The notes under the pieces were generated by a model that saw nothing but the letters and a program-made list of their open reading frames with translations, was not told the DNA's origin and did not search any database. Positions 43,954 to 50,784 of a DNA stretch of 50,831 bases are shown here, piece after piece; position 1 is the stretch's first letter; the number at the start of each line of letters is the position of its first letter. Source of the DNA: Chloroflexota bacterium (GTDB lineage Bacteria > Chloroflexota > Anaerolineae > Anaerolineales > Villigracilaceae); assembly GCA_023459215.1 (NCBI GenBank), contig JAEWVF010000055.1, positions 1 through 50,831 on the forward strand, in the 5' to 3' direction. Both the position numbers and the translations under genes were made by a program.

Positions 43954-45075
43954 ATGCTCTACCAAACTCACGCCCGCATCCACATCGAAAACATCCGCTT
44001 CAACCTGGCCGGCATCCGCCAGGCAGTTGGGCCACAACGTAAAATCCTGATCGCCGTCAAAGCCAACGGCTACGGGCACGGCGCGGTTGAAGTCGCGCGC
44101 CTGGCCGAATCCAGCGGGATCGACTGGCTGGGCGTAGCAACCGTCCCCGAAGGCCTCGAACTGCGGCGGGCCGGCATCAAACTGCCCATCCTGAAATTCA
44201 GTCCGGCCTTCCCCGAAGAACTCCCTGCTGCGCTGGAAGATAACCTGACCCTGACCGTTGCCAGCCGCCAGAACATCGAGGATATGCAAGCCGCCTGCCG
44301 CGCTGCGAACGTTCAGAGCGCTGCCCACCTCAAGCTGGATACCGGTATGGGACGCATCGGCTGCGCTCCCGAGGAAGCCCCGGCGCTGGCGGCTTATCTC
44401 AAAAACAAATGTCCCAACCTGCGCCTGACGGGCGTTTTCACCCACTTCCCCGTCAGCGACGAAGCCAACCCGACCTACACCCGCGCCCAAATCGAACGCT
44501 TCAAAACCGCCGTCGAAGCCATCCAGGCAACCCTGGGCCGCAAACTCGACCTGGTGCATGCTGCCAACTCCGGCGCGGTGCTCGGCCACGAACCCGCCTG
44601 GCTCGATATGGTGCGTCCCGGCATCATGGTCTATGGCTTCTACCCCGACCCAGGAACGCCGCGCAGCATTGCGCTCAAACCCGGTTTATCCTTCCTGACG
44701 CGCGTCTCCTTCATTAAAAAGGTGGCCGCCGGCGCCTCAATTGGCTATGGACGCACCTGGATCGCCCCCGAAGACACCTGGATCGCCACAATCCCCGCCG
44801 GTTACGCCGACGGCTTCAACCGCCTGTTCTCCAACCGCGGACGAGTGCTGATCAACGGCCAGTCCTACCCCATCGTGGGCCGCGTCTGCATGGATCAAAG
44901 CATGGTCAACCTGGGGCCGGAAACCAGCGTCAAAGTCGGCGATGAAGTGGTTTTAATAGGAAAAAGCGGCGATCTTGAAATCAGCGCCTACGAATGGGCT
45001 GAAAAACTCGCCACCATCACCTACGAAGTTACCTGCCAGATCAACCAGCGCGTTGCGCGGGTATACGGCGATTAG
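43954..45075 (+). CDS. alr: Alanine racemase
   Basis: 373 aa, fold-type III PLP racemase. Lys36 in AVKANGYGHG carries PLP and Tyr265 in SIGYGRTW is the second catalytic base; RVCMDQSMVNL is also conserved. It interconverts D- and L-alanine. GGAG lies six bases before the ATG at 43954. Its position directly after the ornithine genes makes sense because OrtAB releases D-alanine; racemisation would feed it into central metabolism or cell-wall synthesis. It is followed by a bidirectional terminator. Confidence 0.95.
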   Translation: MLYQTHARIHIENIRFNLAGIRQAVGPQRKILIAVKANGYGHGAVEVARLAESSGIDWLGVATVPEGLELRRAGIKLPILKFSPAFPEELPAALEDNLTLTVASRQNIEDMQAACRAANVQSAAHLKLDTGMGRIGCAPEEAPALAAYLKNKCPNLRLTGVFTHFPVSDEANPTYTRAQIERFKTAVEAIQATLGRKLDLVHAANSGAVLGHEPAWLDMVRPGIMVYGFYPDPGTPRSIALKPGLSFLTRVSFIKKVAAGASIGYGRTWIAPEDTWIATIPAGYADGFNRLFSNRGRVLINGQSYPIVGRVCMDQSMVNLGPETSVKVGDEVVLIGKSGDLEISAYEWAEKLATITYEVTCQINQRVARVYGD

Positions 45076-45129
45076 CCGCACAAATTTCTCCCGGTTGAAA
45101 CTCGACCATCAGTGGCCCAAAAGAACACG

Positions 45130-45173
45130 AAAAAGCGGAGACCCCTCAAGTGGAGGTCTCCGCAATGTTTTTT
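45130..45173. terminator. Bidirectional Rho-independent terminator
   Basis: Stem GCGGAGACC / GGTCTCCGC (nine pairs, 45135-45143 and 45155-45163). On the plus strand a run of six T follows (45168-45173) and on the minus strand five T follow, so it can end both the ornithine operon and the convergent lipoprotein gene. Confidence 0.85.
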
Positions 45174-45187
45174 AGGCACAACAGGAT

Positions 45188-46462
45188 TTACTTGCGCGTC
45201 AGCGTGGCTTCGGCTGGCAGGTAATATTCGCCATCCGGCGGGTCGATAATTTTCCACTGGATCGTGTTGACATCGATATAAGTGATTTCGGCAGTCCCGA
45301 TATCGCTGGTAAAGGAACTCTGGAATTGGAGCGTGAGCACCTTTCCTTTTAACAAGCCGTCCAGCGAAATATCCAGGGCGTCAATTTTGTCCCCGCCCTG
45401 GGCGACAATCGTATGGCGCCCGTAAACATGCTTCCAATCCTGGTACAGGTCAAGGCTGAGACCGGTGGCGGCATCTTCCCAATGTCCATCCAGCGAAAAA
45501 TCAGCCTTGTAGATGGCAACATCCACCCGGATGGCGTAAATTTTCTGCTCGGGCGTCAGGCTGCATTCCGAGATTGGCTGGTCGGGAGGACACTGCGCGC
45601 CCACCTCAGGCTGCCAGTTGGCCGAGATCAGCATCAGGGCCATATCGCGCGCCAGGGCGGTGGACGATCCGGTGGGGCCATCCGCCTGGTAAACGGGCTG
45701 CTCCGTCCAACCGGCTCCCACCGAACCGGCCAGGATGACAATCACATCCTGGGGACTGTTGAATTGCGTTCCGTTTCCAGACACGCTCAAGCGGCAGCCT
45801 TGCCCAGCCTCGCCGCCAAAGGCATCGAAGAAAGGCGCCCTGGGCTGGGCAGTAAACTCCACGCCCAGGGACTCGGAAGCCGCCGTCCGTAGTTCCTGGC
45901 AGAGAGAATCGGGGATGAGATCGTACATGCCACCCAGAGCGGGGTCGATGGTGGCGAGTGATTTCTCCACCACCATCTGGTAGGTAACATCCTGCTGGGC
46001 CAACGAGCGCACCTCGATCAGGTAATCCTGGCTGGTGGGCAAAACCACGCTCCAGTATTGTTCCGGGCTGGACGAAAACAACTGACCATCGGCCCCCATA
46101 ATATTTAATGCGGCCTGGAGATTGGCGCTATCCGCCTCAGGCGAGGTGGATAGCCAGATGGTCACCTGCTGACCCGCCTGTCCAGCCAACGCATATTTGG
46201 CCGATGCCCCAACCGCCAGGTCGCCGTTGGTATACCACGTATCCGCATTGGGCTGGAACTCAATCCGCACCGCGCCGTCCATCGCTACGGGCTGAAGCTC
46301 CGCTTGCGAAGCAGTTGTCCCAGACTGGGCAAGCGGCGCAGCGGCGGTTTGGGTCAACGCCACAATCGTGGCGACATCCGCTTCGGGATTGGTTTGGCCG
46401 GCACAGGCAGTGACAACCATCAGCAAAGCGGCAAGTAAAACGAACAAAACTTTGGATTTCAT
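45188..46462 (-). CDS. Lipoprotein of unknown function
   Basis: 424 aa. Signal with lipobox VVTAC (Cys20), a Thr/Ala/Gln-rich linker, then a module near residues 65-160 reminiscent of pre-peptidase-type beta domains (IEFQPNADTWYTNGDL, AGQQVTIWLSTSPEADS). A central Cys-containing domain (GGMYDLIPDSLCQELR, CRLSVSGNGTQFNSP) and a C-terminal beta-rich domain that may be lipocalin-like (GHWEDAATGLSLDLYQDW, ITYIDVNTIQWKI) follow. No catalytic residues are recognised. It stands alone, convergent with the ornithine operon. AGAGGA lies about 11 bases upstream of the ATG. Confidence 0.75.
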   Translation of the reverse strand: MKSKVLFVLLAALLMVVTACAGQTNPEADVATIVALTQTAAAPLAQSGTTASQAELQPVAMDGAVRIEFQPNADTWYTNGDLAVGASAKYALAGQAGQQVTIWLSTSPEADSANLQAALNIMGADGQLFSSSPEQYWSVVLPTSQDYLIEVRSLAQQDVTYQMVVEKSLATIDPALGGMYDLIPDSLCQELRTAASESLGVEFTAQPRAPFFDAFGGEAGQGCRLSVSGNGTQFNSPQDVIVILAGSVGAGWTEQPVYQADGPTGSSTALARDMALMLISANWQPEVGAQCPPDQPISECSLTPEQKIYAIRVDVAIYKADFSLDGHWEDAATGLSLDLYQDWKHVYGRHTIVAQGGDKIDALDISLDGLLKGKVLTLQFQSSFTSDIGTAEITYIDVNTIQWKIIDPPDGEYYLPAEATLTRK

Positions 46463-46561
46463 AACAATGATCCTCTCTCCTCAATCAATCTTTCGAGCCT
46501 AAGCTCACAATGACCCATTCATCACCGGCTATCACCCCACCCACAAACGGGTATCTTCCTG

Positions 46562-46753
46562 TTGGCTCCTTGGCGCAACGCCCCCACCGTGCTAACCGGG
46601 AAATACTACGCCGTTCTCGAAGCCCCGCACAAGGAAATCGTCTGGTTCGAGCATTCGGGGCACAACCCCTGGGTCTCCGAATCATCGCGCTTTGTGGAGG
46701 TGATGGTCGAGACGATGCTGGCGCAGACCCAGCAGACGAGGATTTCCGAATAA
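46562..46753 (+). pseudogene. C-terminal remnant of an alpha/beta hydrolase
   Basis: About 55 residues match the end of proline-iminopeptidase-like alpha/beta hydrolases: TGKYYAVLEAPHKEIVWFE, then the catalytic His in HSGHNPWVSE and a helix ending in VEVMVETML. No nucleophile elbow, start codon or ribosome site precedes it, and the 100 bases upstream do not continue the family. It is therefore a degraded fragment, probably left by a deletion next to the restriction-modification locus. Confidence 0.65.
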
Positions 46754-46788
46754 AAACAAACAACCCGGCGCAAAGTCCGGGCTGTTTC
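46752..46788 (-). terminator. Terminator of the MmeI-like gene
   Basis: On the minus strand, AAACAGCCCGG and CCGGGTTGTTT form a stem around a short loop and are followed by TTTTT, starting four bases past the stop of the restriction-modification gene. The plus-strand remnant ends at the same place. Confidence 0.7.
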
Positions 46789-46791
46789 AAA

Positions 46792-49700
46792 CTACGCGCT
46801 GGCCCTTTCCAGGTTCAGCGCGAGCAGCCTTTCCAAAATTTGCTCATCGCTCAGGCTGTGCGGCCAGCCGTAGGCATCCAGCACGGCACGATCCAATTCG
46901 GTATGGATTTCATCCAGCGTTTCGACTTCGTCCAGCGAGAGAATAAGTTCAACCGCCAGCTTCTCAGTGCGGAAGATTTCGCGCAGGGCGGCTTTCCAGG
47001 CGCTTTCACTGCGCGGTTTGCCGCGAATTTTCTCGCGGTAGAGCGCTAGGCCGTTGTATAGATTTGTCAGGGTGCGCTTACCCTGTTCTTTGGAGCCTTG
47101 CAACAAGGTGTTGTTGGGATGCAGCCAGGCATTACGAAAATCATCCAGCCGTTTGGCGGCGGCAGCGATGGCCTGTACCAGCGCGGAATCACCCGGTTCT
47201 TTGCCGGGCGGCCAGGGGAAGGGATAGGTTTCAAAGGTAGCAGTAAGTGAATAGCGAGGACGATCTTCGAGAGAAGTACCTTTTCTAAGAACCCAAATCT
47301 CATGCGCTTTTGAGTGCAAGACACCAAAAAAATAATCGTCTTCTCTCGCAATTACTGTTAGTGCTTGGTCGGGCAATGTTGGATGTTGTAGCCACGTAAA
47401 AATTCTATGCTTGGATGTTTTAGGTGTTACGACAAACCTGTTCAAACTCCGCAAAGCATCTCTCATTTCTGGACGAGGACGCTCAAATAGCCACCAATTT
47501 TCAACCAAATTTCTTTCGCGTGATTTTTCGCGTTCTGGTTTGACATATTTTTCAACATACTCAAATGGCTTTTCATATTGTTTAGCATCTTGAATCGTGG
47601 TGTCAACACCAAAATCAATAATCCACATCCCGCGATTGCCAGAAGTCAAATCAATTCCGTTTGCAGTGGGCTTTACAACATCGCTGTTAGATAAACTGCT
47701 TTTGTTTGTTGCTGAAATCATTGCTTTTGCAATACTCTCTTCAATTTCAAAAGAACCTGTTTTTTTTGTCCCTTCAAAACACAGCCCTGCATTTTCGGCC
47801 AAATATTTAGCTTCGGTTAAGTTGTATGAATTTGTCAAATCTGGATTAATGTTGGGCGTAATTAAATCATCAAGAATTTTTTCCTGTTGAATACCATCAT
47901 CAAAACCAATCATTGAAATGCGTACCGCTGCACCATTCAACACCCAATCACGATCAGACTGCGCCCAAAAAATATCGCCGGTTTCCTTGATTCTTTCCAA
48001 AACCTTGCGGTTGACGCCGCCGCGAATGGAGTTGGTTGCCAGCAAACCAGCGCGTTTGAGTTGGCCGCTTTCAATTTGGGCGCGGGCTTTCTCGAACCAG
48101 TAACACACCAGGTCGGCAAAAGCTGGCACGCGGCCCGCATAGAGCTTAAACAAGGCTTCCACATACGCATCGCCCAACTCGGCGCGGATTTTGTTGCCGC
48201 CCAGGAAGGGGGGATTTCCGACAATCACATCGGCGGGCGGCCAGGCGGGTTCACCCCCACCCTGCCCTCCCCCAAATACGGACTGGGGTTCGTCCGTATT
48301 TGGGGGAGGTGGCCGAAGGCCGGAGGGGGTAAGGATCGCATCCCTATTTTGAATCCCTTCCAGTTGGCGCAAAATCGGCTCTTGTAGTTCGGCAAAGCCG
48401 TTCTCGTAGCGCCATTGGATGTAGCCAATCCAAACCGTGATTTGGGCCAACTGGTGGGCATACGGGTTGACTTCAATCCCATAGAGCTGCTGCGGGTTCA
48501 CCGTCAGCGGGATTTCTGGCAGGCCGTGTTCTTCGGCAAAAATGATGACCTTCTTTTGCAAATCAAGCAGTTCGCGCAAAGCCATATACAGGAAATTTCC
48601 GCTTCCACAGGCGGGATCAAGGACTTTTAGCGCGACAAGCTCATCAGAAAAGGCTTTCAGCAATTCCCAGGCCGCTGTCGTTGCGAGGGGCTGAGCGGAA
48701 GCGCGCTCTGTGCGCTGTAGCCGAAGCCCCGAAGCAATCTCCTGTTTAACGGAATTTCCTGCCGGGTCGGGGGCTGCCGCGCTCGCTGGGGAACGCTCGC
48801 TCGCAGCGACATCAGCCTGGGCCAGGACATGCAACACATCCGCCTGCACCTTGCGCCATTTGGCGCGCAGCGGAGCCATCAAAACCGGTTCAATCACCAG
48901 CAAAATGTCATCTTTGCTGGTGTAATGCAGCCCCAATTGCGCCCGTTTATTCTCATCAATAATGCGCTCAAAGAGCGTGCCAAAAATGGAAGGGTCAATC
49001 CCGGCCCAATCGTTGCCACAGGCGGCCAGGAGTTCATGCAAACTGCCGCCGGGCAGGTCTGGCACAAAATCATCATCGAACAGGCCGCCATTAAACCAGG
49101 GGATGATATGCGCGCCAAACATCGAGTTTCCTTCACGCATGGCGGCAAACAAAATCCGCAAGCTCTTGGTAAACTGTTCGGCGGTCTGGTCTTTGTAGCG
49201 GTGTTTCACCAGATCGGTAAAGACCTTATCGGGCAACAGGCCAATATCTTCGGCAAACAGACAGAACAGAATCCGCACCACGAAATGCGCCAGGCGTTCG
49301 GGGTGATAGGTCTTGTTGCCCCATTTTTGCAAGGTTTGGGTGAAGGTCACAAAAGAAGCGGCGGTTTTCTCGGTGACTTTTTCCTGGGTTTCCGCCGGAC
49401 GAAAGGCTTCCGGGTTGTAAAAGGCGTCGTGTAAAAGCTGCAACCCATCTTTGCGCAGGCGCTCAAAATCAATCACCTCCACGCGCCGGGCGGTGTTGTT
49501 GAAATTGGTGTGAATGATAATTTGCTGCAAGTCGGAGGTAATCAACAGGGGCGGGTTGCCCAAAAATTCGCGGTAGCGCAGCAATTGTTGATAGGCTGCA
49601 TCCAGGTTTTGATCCTGCTTGCGGTGGCCTTTGTACTCCCAAATAAATTTGCCCTTGTACCAGGCATCCGCCCAACCCGACCCCCTCCGGCCTTCGGCCA

Positions 49701-49917
49701 CCTCCCCCAAATTCGACTGGGGTTCGTCCAATTTTGGGGAGGGCAGGGTAGGGGCTTCAAACGTGAAAAACTGACCGGTCGGGTCAACTTCGGTAGGGGT
49801 GGCATGGCCAACCAGGGCACAAACATCGTTGAAATGACTTTGCGAAGCCGATTTTTCTTTGAGTTGAATCTTGCCCCATTTTGCTACAAATTGGTCAACG
49901 GTCATTTTTTGCGCCAT
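46792..49917 (-). CDS. MmeI-like fused restriction endonuclease-methyltransferase with palindromic insertions
   Basis: 1041 aa. N-terminal PD-(D/E)XK nuclease with Asp84 and Glu94-x-Lys96 (WADAW, IWEYKG), a helical connector, an adenine methyltransferase with motif I DPACGSGNF (Asp434) and motif IV NPPF (Asn568), then a target-recognition domain and C-terminal domain (ERPRPEMRDALRSLNRFV). This is the Type IIL/IIG layout, where one protein cuts and protects host DNA. Three stretches are foreign to the family: residues about 55-80, 369-414 and 530-560, each coded by a palindromic repeat element (49681-49752, 48676-48811, 48255-48330). All leave the frame open and avoid catalytic motifs. The TRD region is AT-richer, suggesting exchange. 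A terminator follows. Activity despite the insertions is likely but not shown. Confidence 0.88.
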   Translation of the reverse strand: MAQKMTVDQFVAKWGKIQLKEKSASQSHFNDVCALVGHATPTEVDPTGQFFTFEAPTLPSPKLDEPQSNLGEVAEGRRGSGWADAWYKGKFIWEYKGHRKQDQNLDAAYQQLLRYREFLGNPPLLITSDLQQIIIHTNFNNTARRVEVIDFERLRKDGLQLLHDAFYNPEAFRPAETQEKVTEKTAASFVTFTQTLQKWGNKTYHPERLAHFVVRILFCLFAEDIGLLPDKVFTDLVKHRYKDQTAEQFTKSLRILFAAMREGNSMFGAHIIPWFNGGLFDDDFVPDLPGGSLHELLAACGNDWAGIDPSIFGTLFERIIDENKRAQLGLHYTSKDDILLVIEPVLMAPLRAKWRKVQADVLHVLAQADVAASERSPASAAAPDPAGNSVKQEIASGLRLQRTERASAQPLATTAAWELLKAFSDELVALKVLDPACGSGNFLYMALRELLDLQKKVIIFAEEHGLPEIPLTVNPQQLYGIEVNPYAHQLAQITVWIGYIQWRYENGFAELQEPILRQLEGIQNRDAILTPSGLRPPPPNTDEPQSVFGGGQGGGEPAWPPADVIVGNPPFLGGNKIRAELGDAYVEALFKLYAGRVPAFADLVCYWFEKARAQIESGQLKRAGLLATNSIRGGVNRKVLERIKETGDIFWAQSDRDWVLNGAAVRISMIGFDDGIQQEKILDDLITPNINPDLTNSYNLTEAKYLAENAGLCFEGTKKTGSFEIEESIAKAMISATNKSSLSNSDVVKPTANGIDLTSGNRGMWIIDFGVDTTIQDAKQYEKPFEYVEKYVKPEREKSRERNLVENWWLFERPRPEMRDALRSLNRFVVTPKTSKHRIFTWLQHPTLPDQALTVIAREDDYFFGVLHSKAHEIWVLRKGTSLEDRPRYSLTATFETYPFPWPPGKEPGDSALVQAIAAAAKRLDDFRNAWLHPNNTLLQGSKEQGKRTLTNLYNGLALYREKIRGKPRSESAWKAALREIFRTEKLAVELILSLDEVETLDEIHTELDRAVLDAYGWPHSLSDEQILERLLALNLERASA
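48255..48330. repeat. In-frame palindromic element, copy A, inside the MmeI-like gene
   Basis: A perfect 18-base stem: CCTCCCCCAAATACGGAC (48266-48283) and GTCCGTATTTGGGGGAGG (48292-48309) around loop TGGGGTTC. The right flank TGGCCGAAGGCCGGAGGGGG is the reverse complement of the left flank of copy B. It is translated on the minus strand as a Pro/Gly-rich peptide with core DEPQS, just before methyltransferase motif IV. Confidence 0.9.
48676..48811. repeat. In-frame element with terminal inverted repeats inside the MmeI-like gene
   Basis: Ends TGTCGTTGCGAG (48676-48687) and CTCGCAGCGACA (48800-48811) are inverted repeats with one mismatch, 136 bp apart. Inside is GAAGCAATCTCC (48731-48742), identical to the box in the oraS-oraE spacer. 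Translation gives residues about 369-414, an Ala/Ser-rich stretch directly before the AdoMet-binding domain. Confidence 0.8.
49681..49752. repeat. In-frame palindromic element, copy B, inside the MmeI-like gene
   Basis: Arms CCTCCCCCAAATTCGAC (49701-49717) and GTCCAATTTTGGGGAGG (49726-49742) pair with two mismatches around the same TGGGGTTC loop as copy A. The left flank carries the inner hairpin GGCCTTCGGCC. It codes residues about 55-79 (core KLDEPQSNLGEVAEG), between the FTFE strand and the GWADAW nuclease motif. Confidence 0.9.
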
Positions 49918-50007
49918 GATGTTGTTTCCTTCCCATTTATTTTAGCCGCATTTTCTTTACAGGGGTCAGTCATCTTAAAATGATTCCCCCCTGGTTTGCG
50001 CCGAACA

Positions 50008-50069
50008 AACGACTCTAGACCTGATTCGAAACGAGTCTAGACTCGTTGACAAACGACTCTAGACTCGTT
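50008..50069. repeat. Three CTAG-centred palindromic sites upstream of the MmeI-like gene
   Basis: AACGAGTCTAGACTCGTT (50030-50047) is a perfect 18-base palindrome. AACGACTCTAGACTCGTT (50052-50069) is one change from perfect, and AACGACTCTAGAC (50008-50020) is a left-hand site. The two full sites are 22 bases apart, about two helical turns. They lie 90-150 bases upstream of the restriction-modification ATG, where a transcriptional operator would be expected. Confidence 0.7.
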
Positions 50070-50078
50070 GCCCCGCCC

Positions 50079-50155
50079 AACCCCCTCTGGCCTTCGGCCA
50101 CCTCCCCCAAATTCGACGAAGTTCAGTCGAATTTGGGGGAGGCCGGGTGGGGGTG
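50079..50155. repeat. Free copy C of the palindromic element, between HU and MmeI-like genes
   Basis: Perfect 17-base arms CCTCCCCCAAATTCGAC (50101-50117) and GTCGAATTTGGGGGAGG (50126-50142) around loop GAAGTTCA. The left flank contains GGCCTTCGGCC as in copy B. It lies outside any gene, eight bases past the HU stop codon, and shows the element without coding constraint. Confidence 0.9.
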
Positions 50156-50163
50156 GGATGGGG

Positions 50164-50544
50164 TCACGCCTTCTCGTACTCCACCGTATCCAGCACCTTC
50201 TTAAATTCCTTGCCGGGCTTGAACTGCGCCGTCAGGGTGGTAATCTGGCTGGCGCGGGCAGTTTCGGCGGTCTCTGCGCCGTTGGCGTTGGCTTTCAGCC
50301 AGAAATTGCCAAAATCACCCAATTCCACAATGTTGCCTTTTGCCAATTCGGAAGGAATCACGCTTAAGAAGGCTTCGAGCACCGCCATCGTATCGGCGCT
50401 TGAAACGGTCGAAATCTTCGAAATCTCCCCGGCCAATTGGCGCAGGGTCAGCCGTCCGCTGGAAACGATGGACGGGTAATACTTCTTCGGGTCGGTCGGT
50501 TTGGATGGGTTGCCGCGCGCAACAACATTGTATTTGACAGCCAT
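50164..50544 (-). CDS. HU-family DNA-binding protein, Bacteroidota (HU-HIG-like) type
   Basis: 126 aa. It opens with VKYNVVARGNPSKP and runs through LRQLAGEISKISTVS, ELAKGNIVELGDFGNFWLK and a PGKEFKKVLDTVEYEK end. This is the HU variant with an N-terminal extension common in Bacteroidota, rather than the ~90-aa bacterial HU. It should bind and bend DNA in the nucleoid. The ATG at 50544 follows AAAGGAG; an upstream in-frame start (50565) is less likely. It is leftward, 247 bases upstream of the restriction-modification gene, and may have come with it by transfer. Confidence 0.88.
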   Translation of the reverse strand: MAVKYNVVARGNPSKPTDPKKYYPSIVSSGRLTLRQLAGEISKISTVSSADTMAVLEAFLSVIPSELAKGNIVELGDFGNFWLKANANGAETAETARASQITTLTAQFKPGKEFKKVLDTVEYEKA

Positions 50545-50622
50545 GGTTCGTTTCTCCTTTTTCAAAACAGATTGGGTTGGTTGGTGAGGGGCAAGTTTTG
50601 TTTACGCCACTCGGTAAAAAAA

Positions 50623-50628
50623 ATTATA
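50623..50628 (-). promoter_or_regulatory. -10 box of the HU gene
   Basis: Perfect TATAAT on the minus strand, about 79 bases before the ATG at 50544. No -35 hexamer is recognised; the region it would occupy is inside the palindrome at 50643-50663. Confidence 0.5.
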
Positions 50629-50642
50629 GCACGACCCAGGCC

Positions 50643-50663
50643 GCCTGTCCTGGCCGGACAGGC
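50643..50663. promoter_or_regulatory. Palindrome over the -35 region of the HU promoter
   Basis: Perfect arms GCCTGTCC and GGACAGGC with a five-base centre. Its distance from the TATAAT at 50628-50623 places it over the -35 region, the position of an operator. The regulator is unknown. Confidence 0.45.
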
Positions 50664-50718
50664 CAGGGATCAGGGCTTTCTTAAAGTCAGTGAGCCGCGG
50701 CAATACTCTAAAAATCAA

Positions 50719-50784
50719 ACCGCGAAGCTCGCAAAGAACGCAAAGTTTTAAGCTTTTCTTGGCGTTCTTGGCGCACTTCGCGGT
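50719..50784. repeat. Imperfect intergenic palindrome (CGCAAAGAACGCAAAG type)
   Basis: Outer arms ACCGCGAAG (50719-50727) and CTTCGCGGT (50776-50784) are perfect; inner words CGCAAAGAACGCAAAG and CTTGGCGTTCTTGGCG pair with mismatches, around AAGCTT. It is upstream of the HU gene and related in wording to the element at 29501-29549. No gene is seen from 50566 to the window end. Confidence 0.7.

Noticed and set aside
48240..48340. Assembly error or frameshift explaining the repeat in the MmeI-like gene
   Set aside because: Three separate elements all leave the same frame open and the flanking family motifs intact, which is unlikely for assembly errors, though read-level confirmation was not possible.
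50008..50155. Possible CRISPR array
   Set aside because: There are only three short palindromic sites with unequal, very short spacers and no cas genes; they read as operator-like sites next to a dispersed palindrome.
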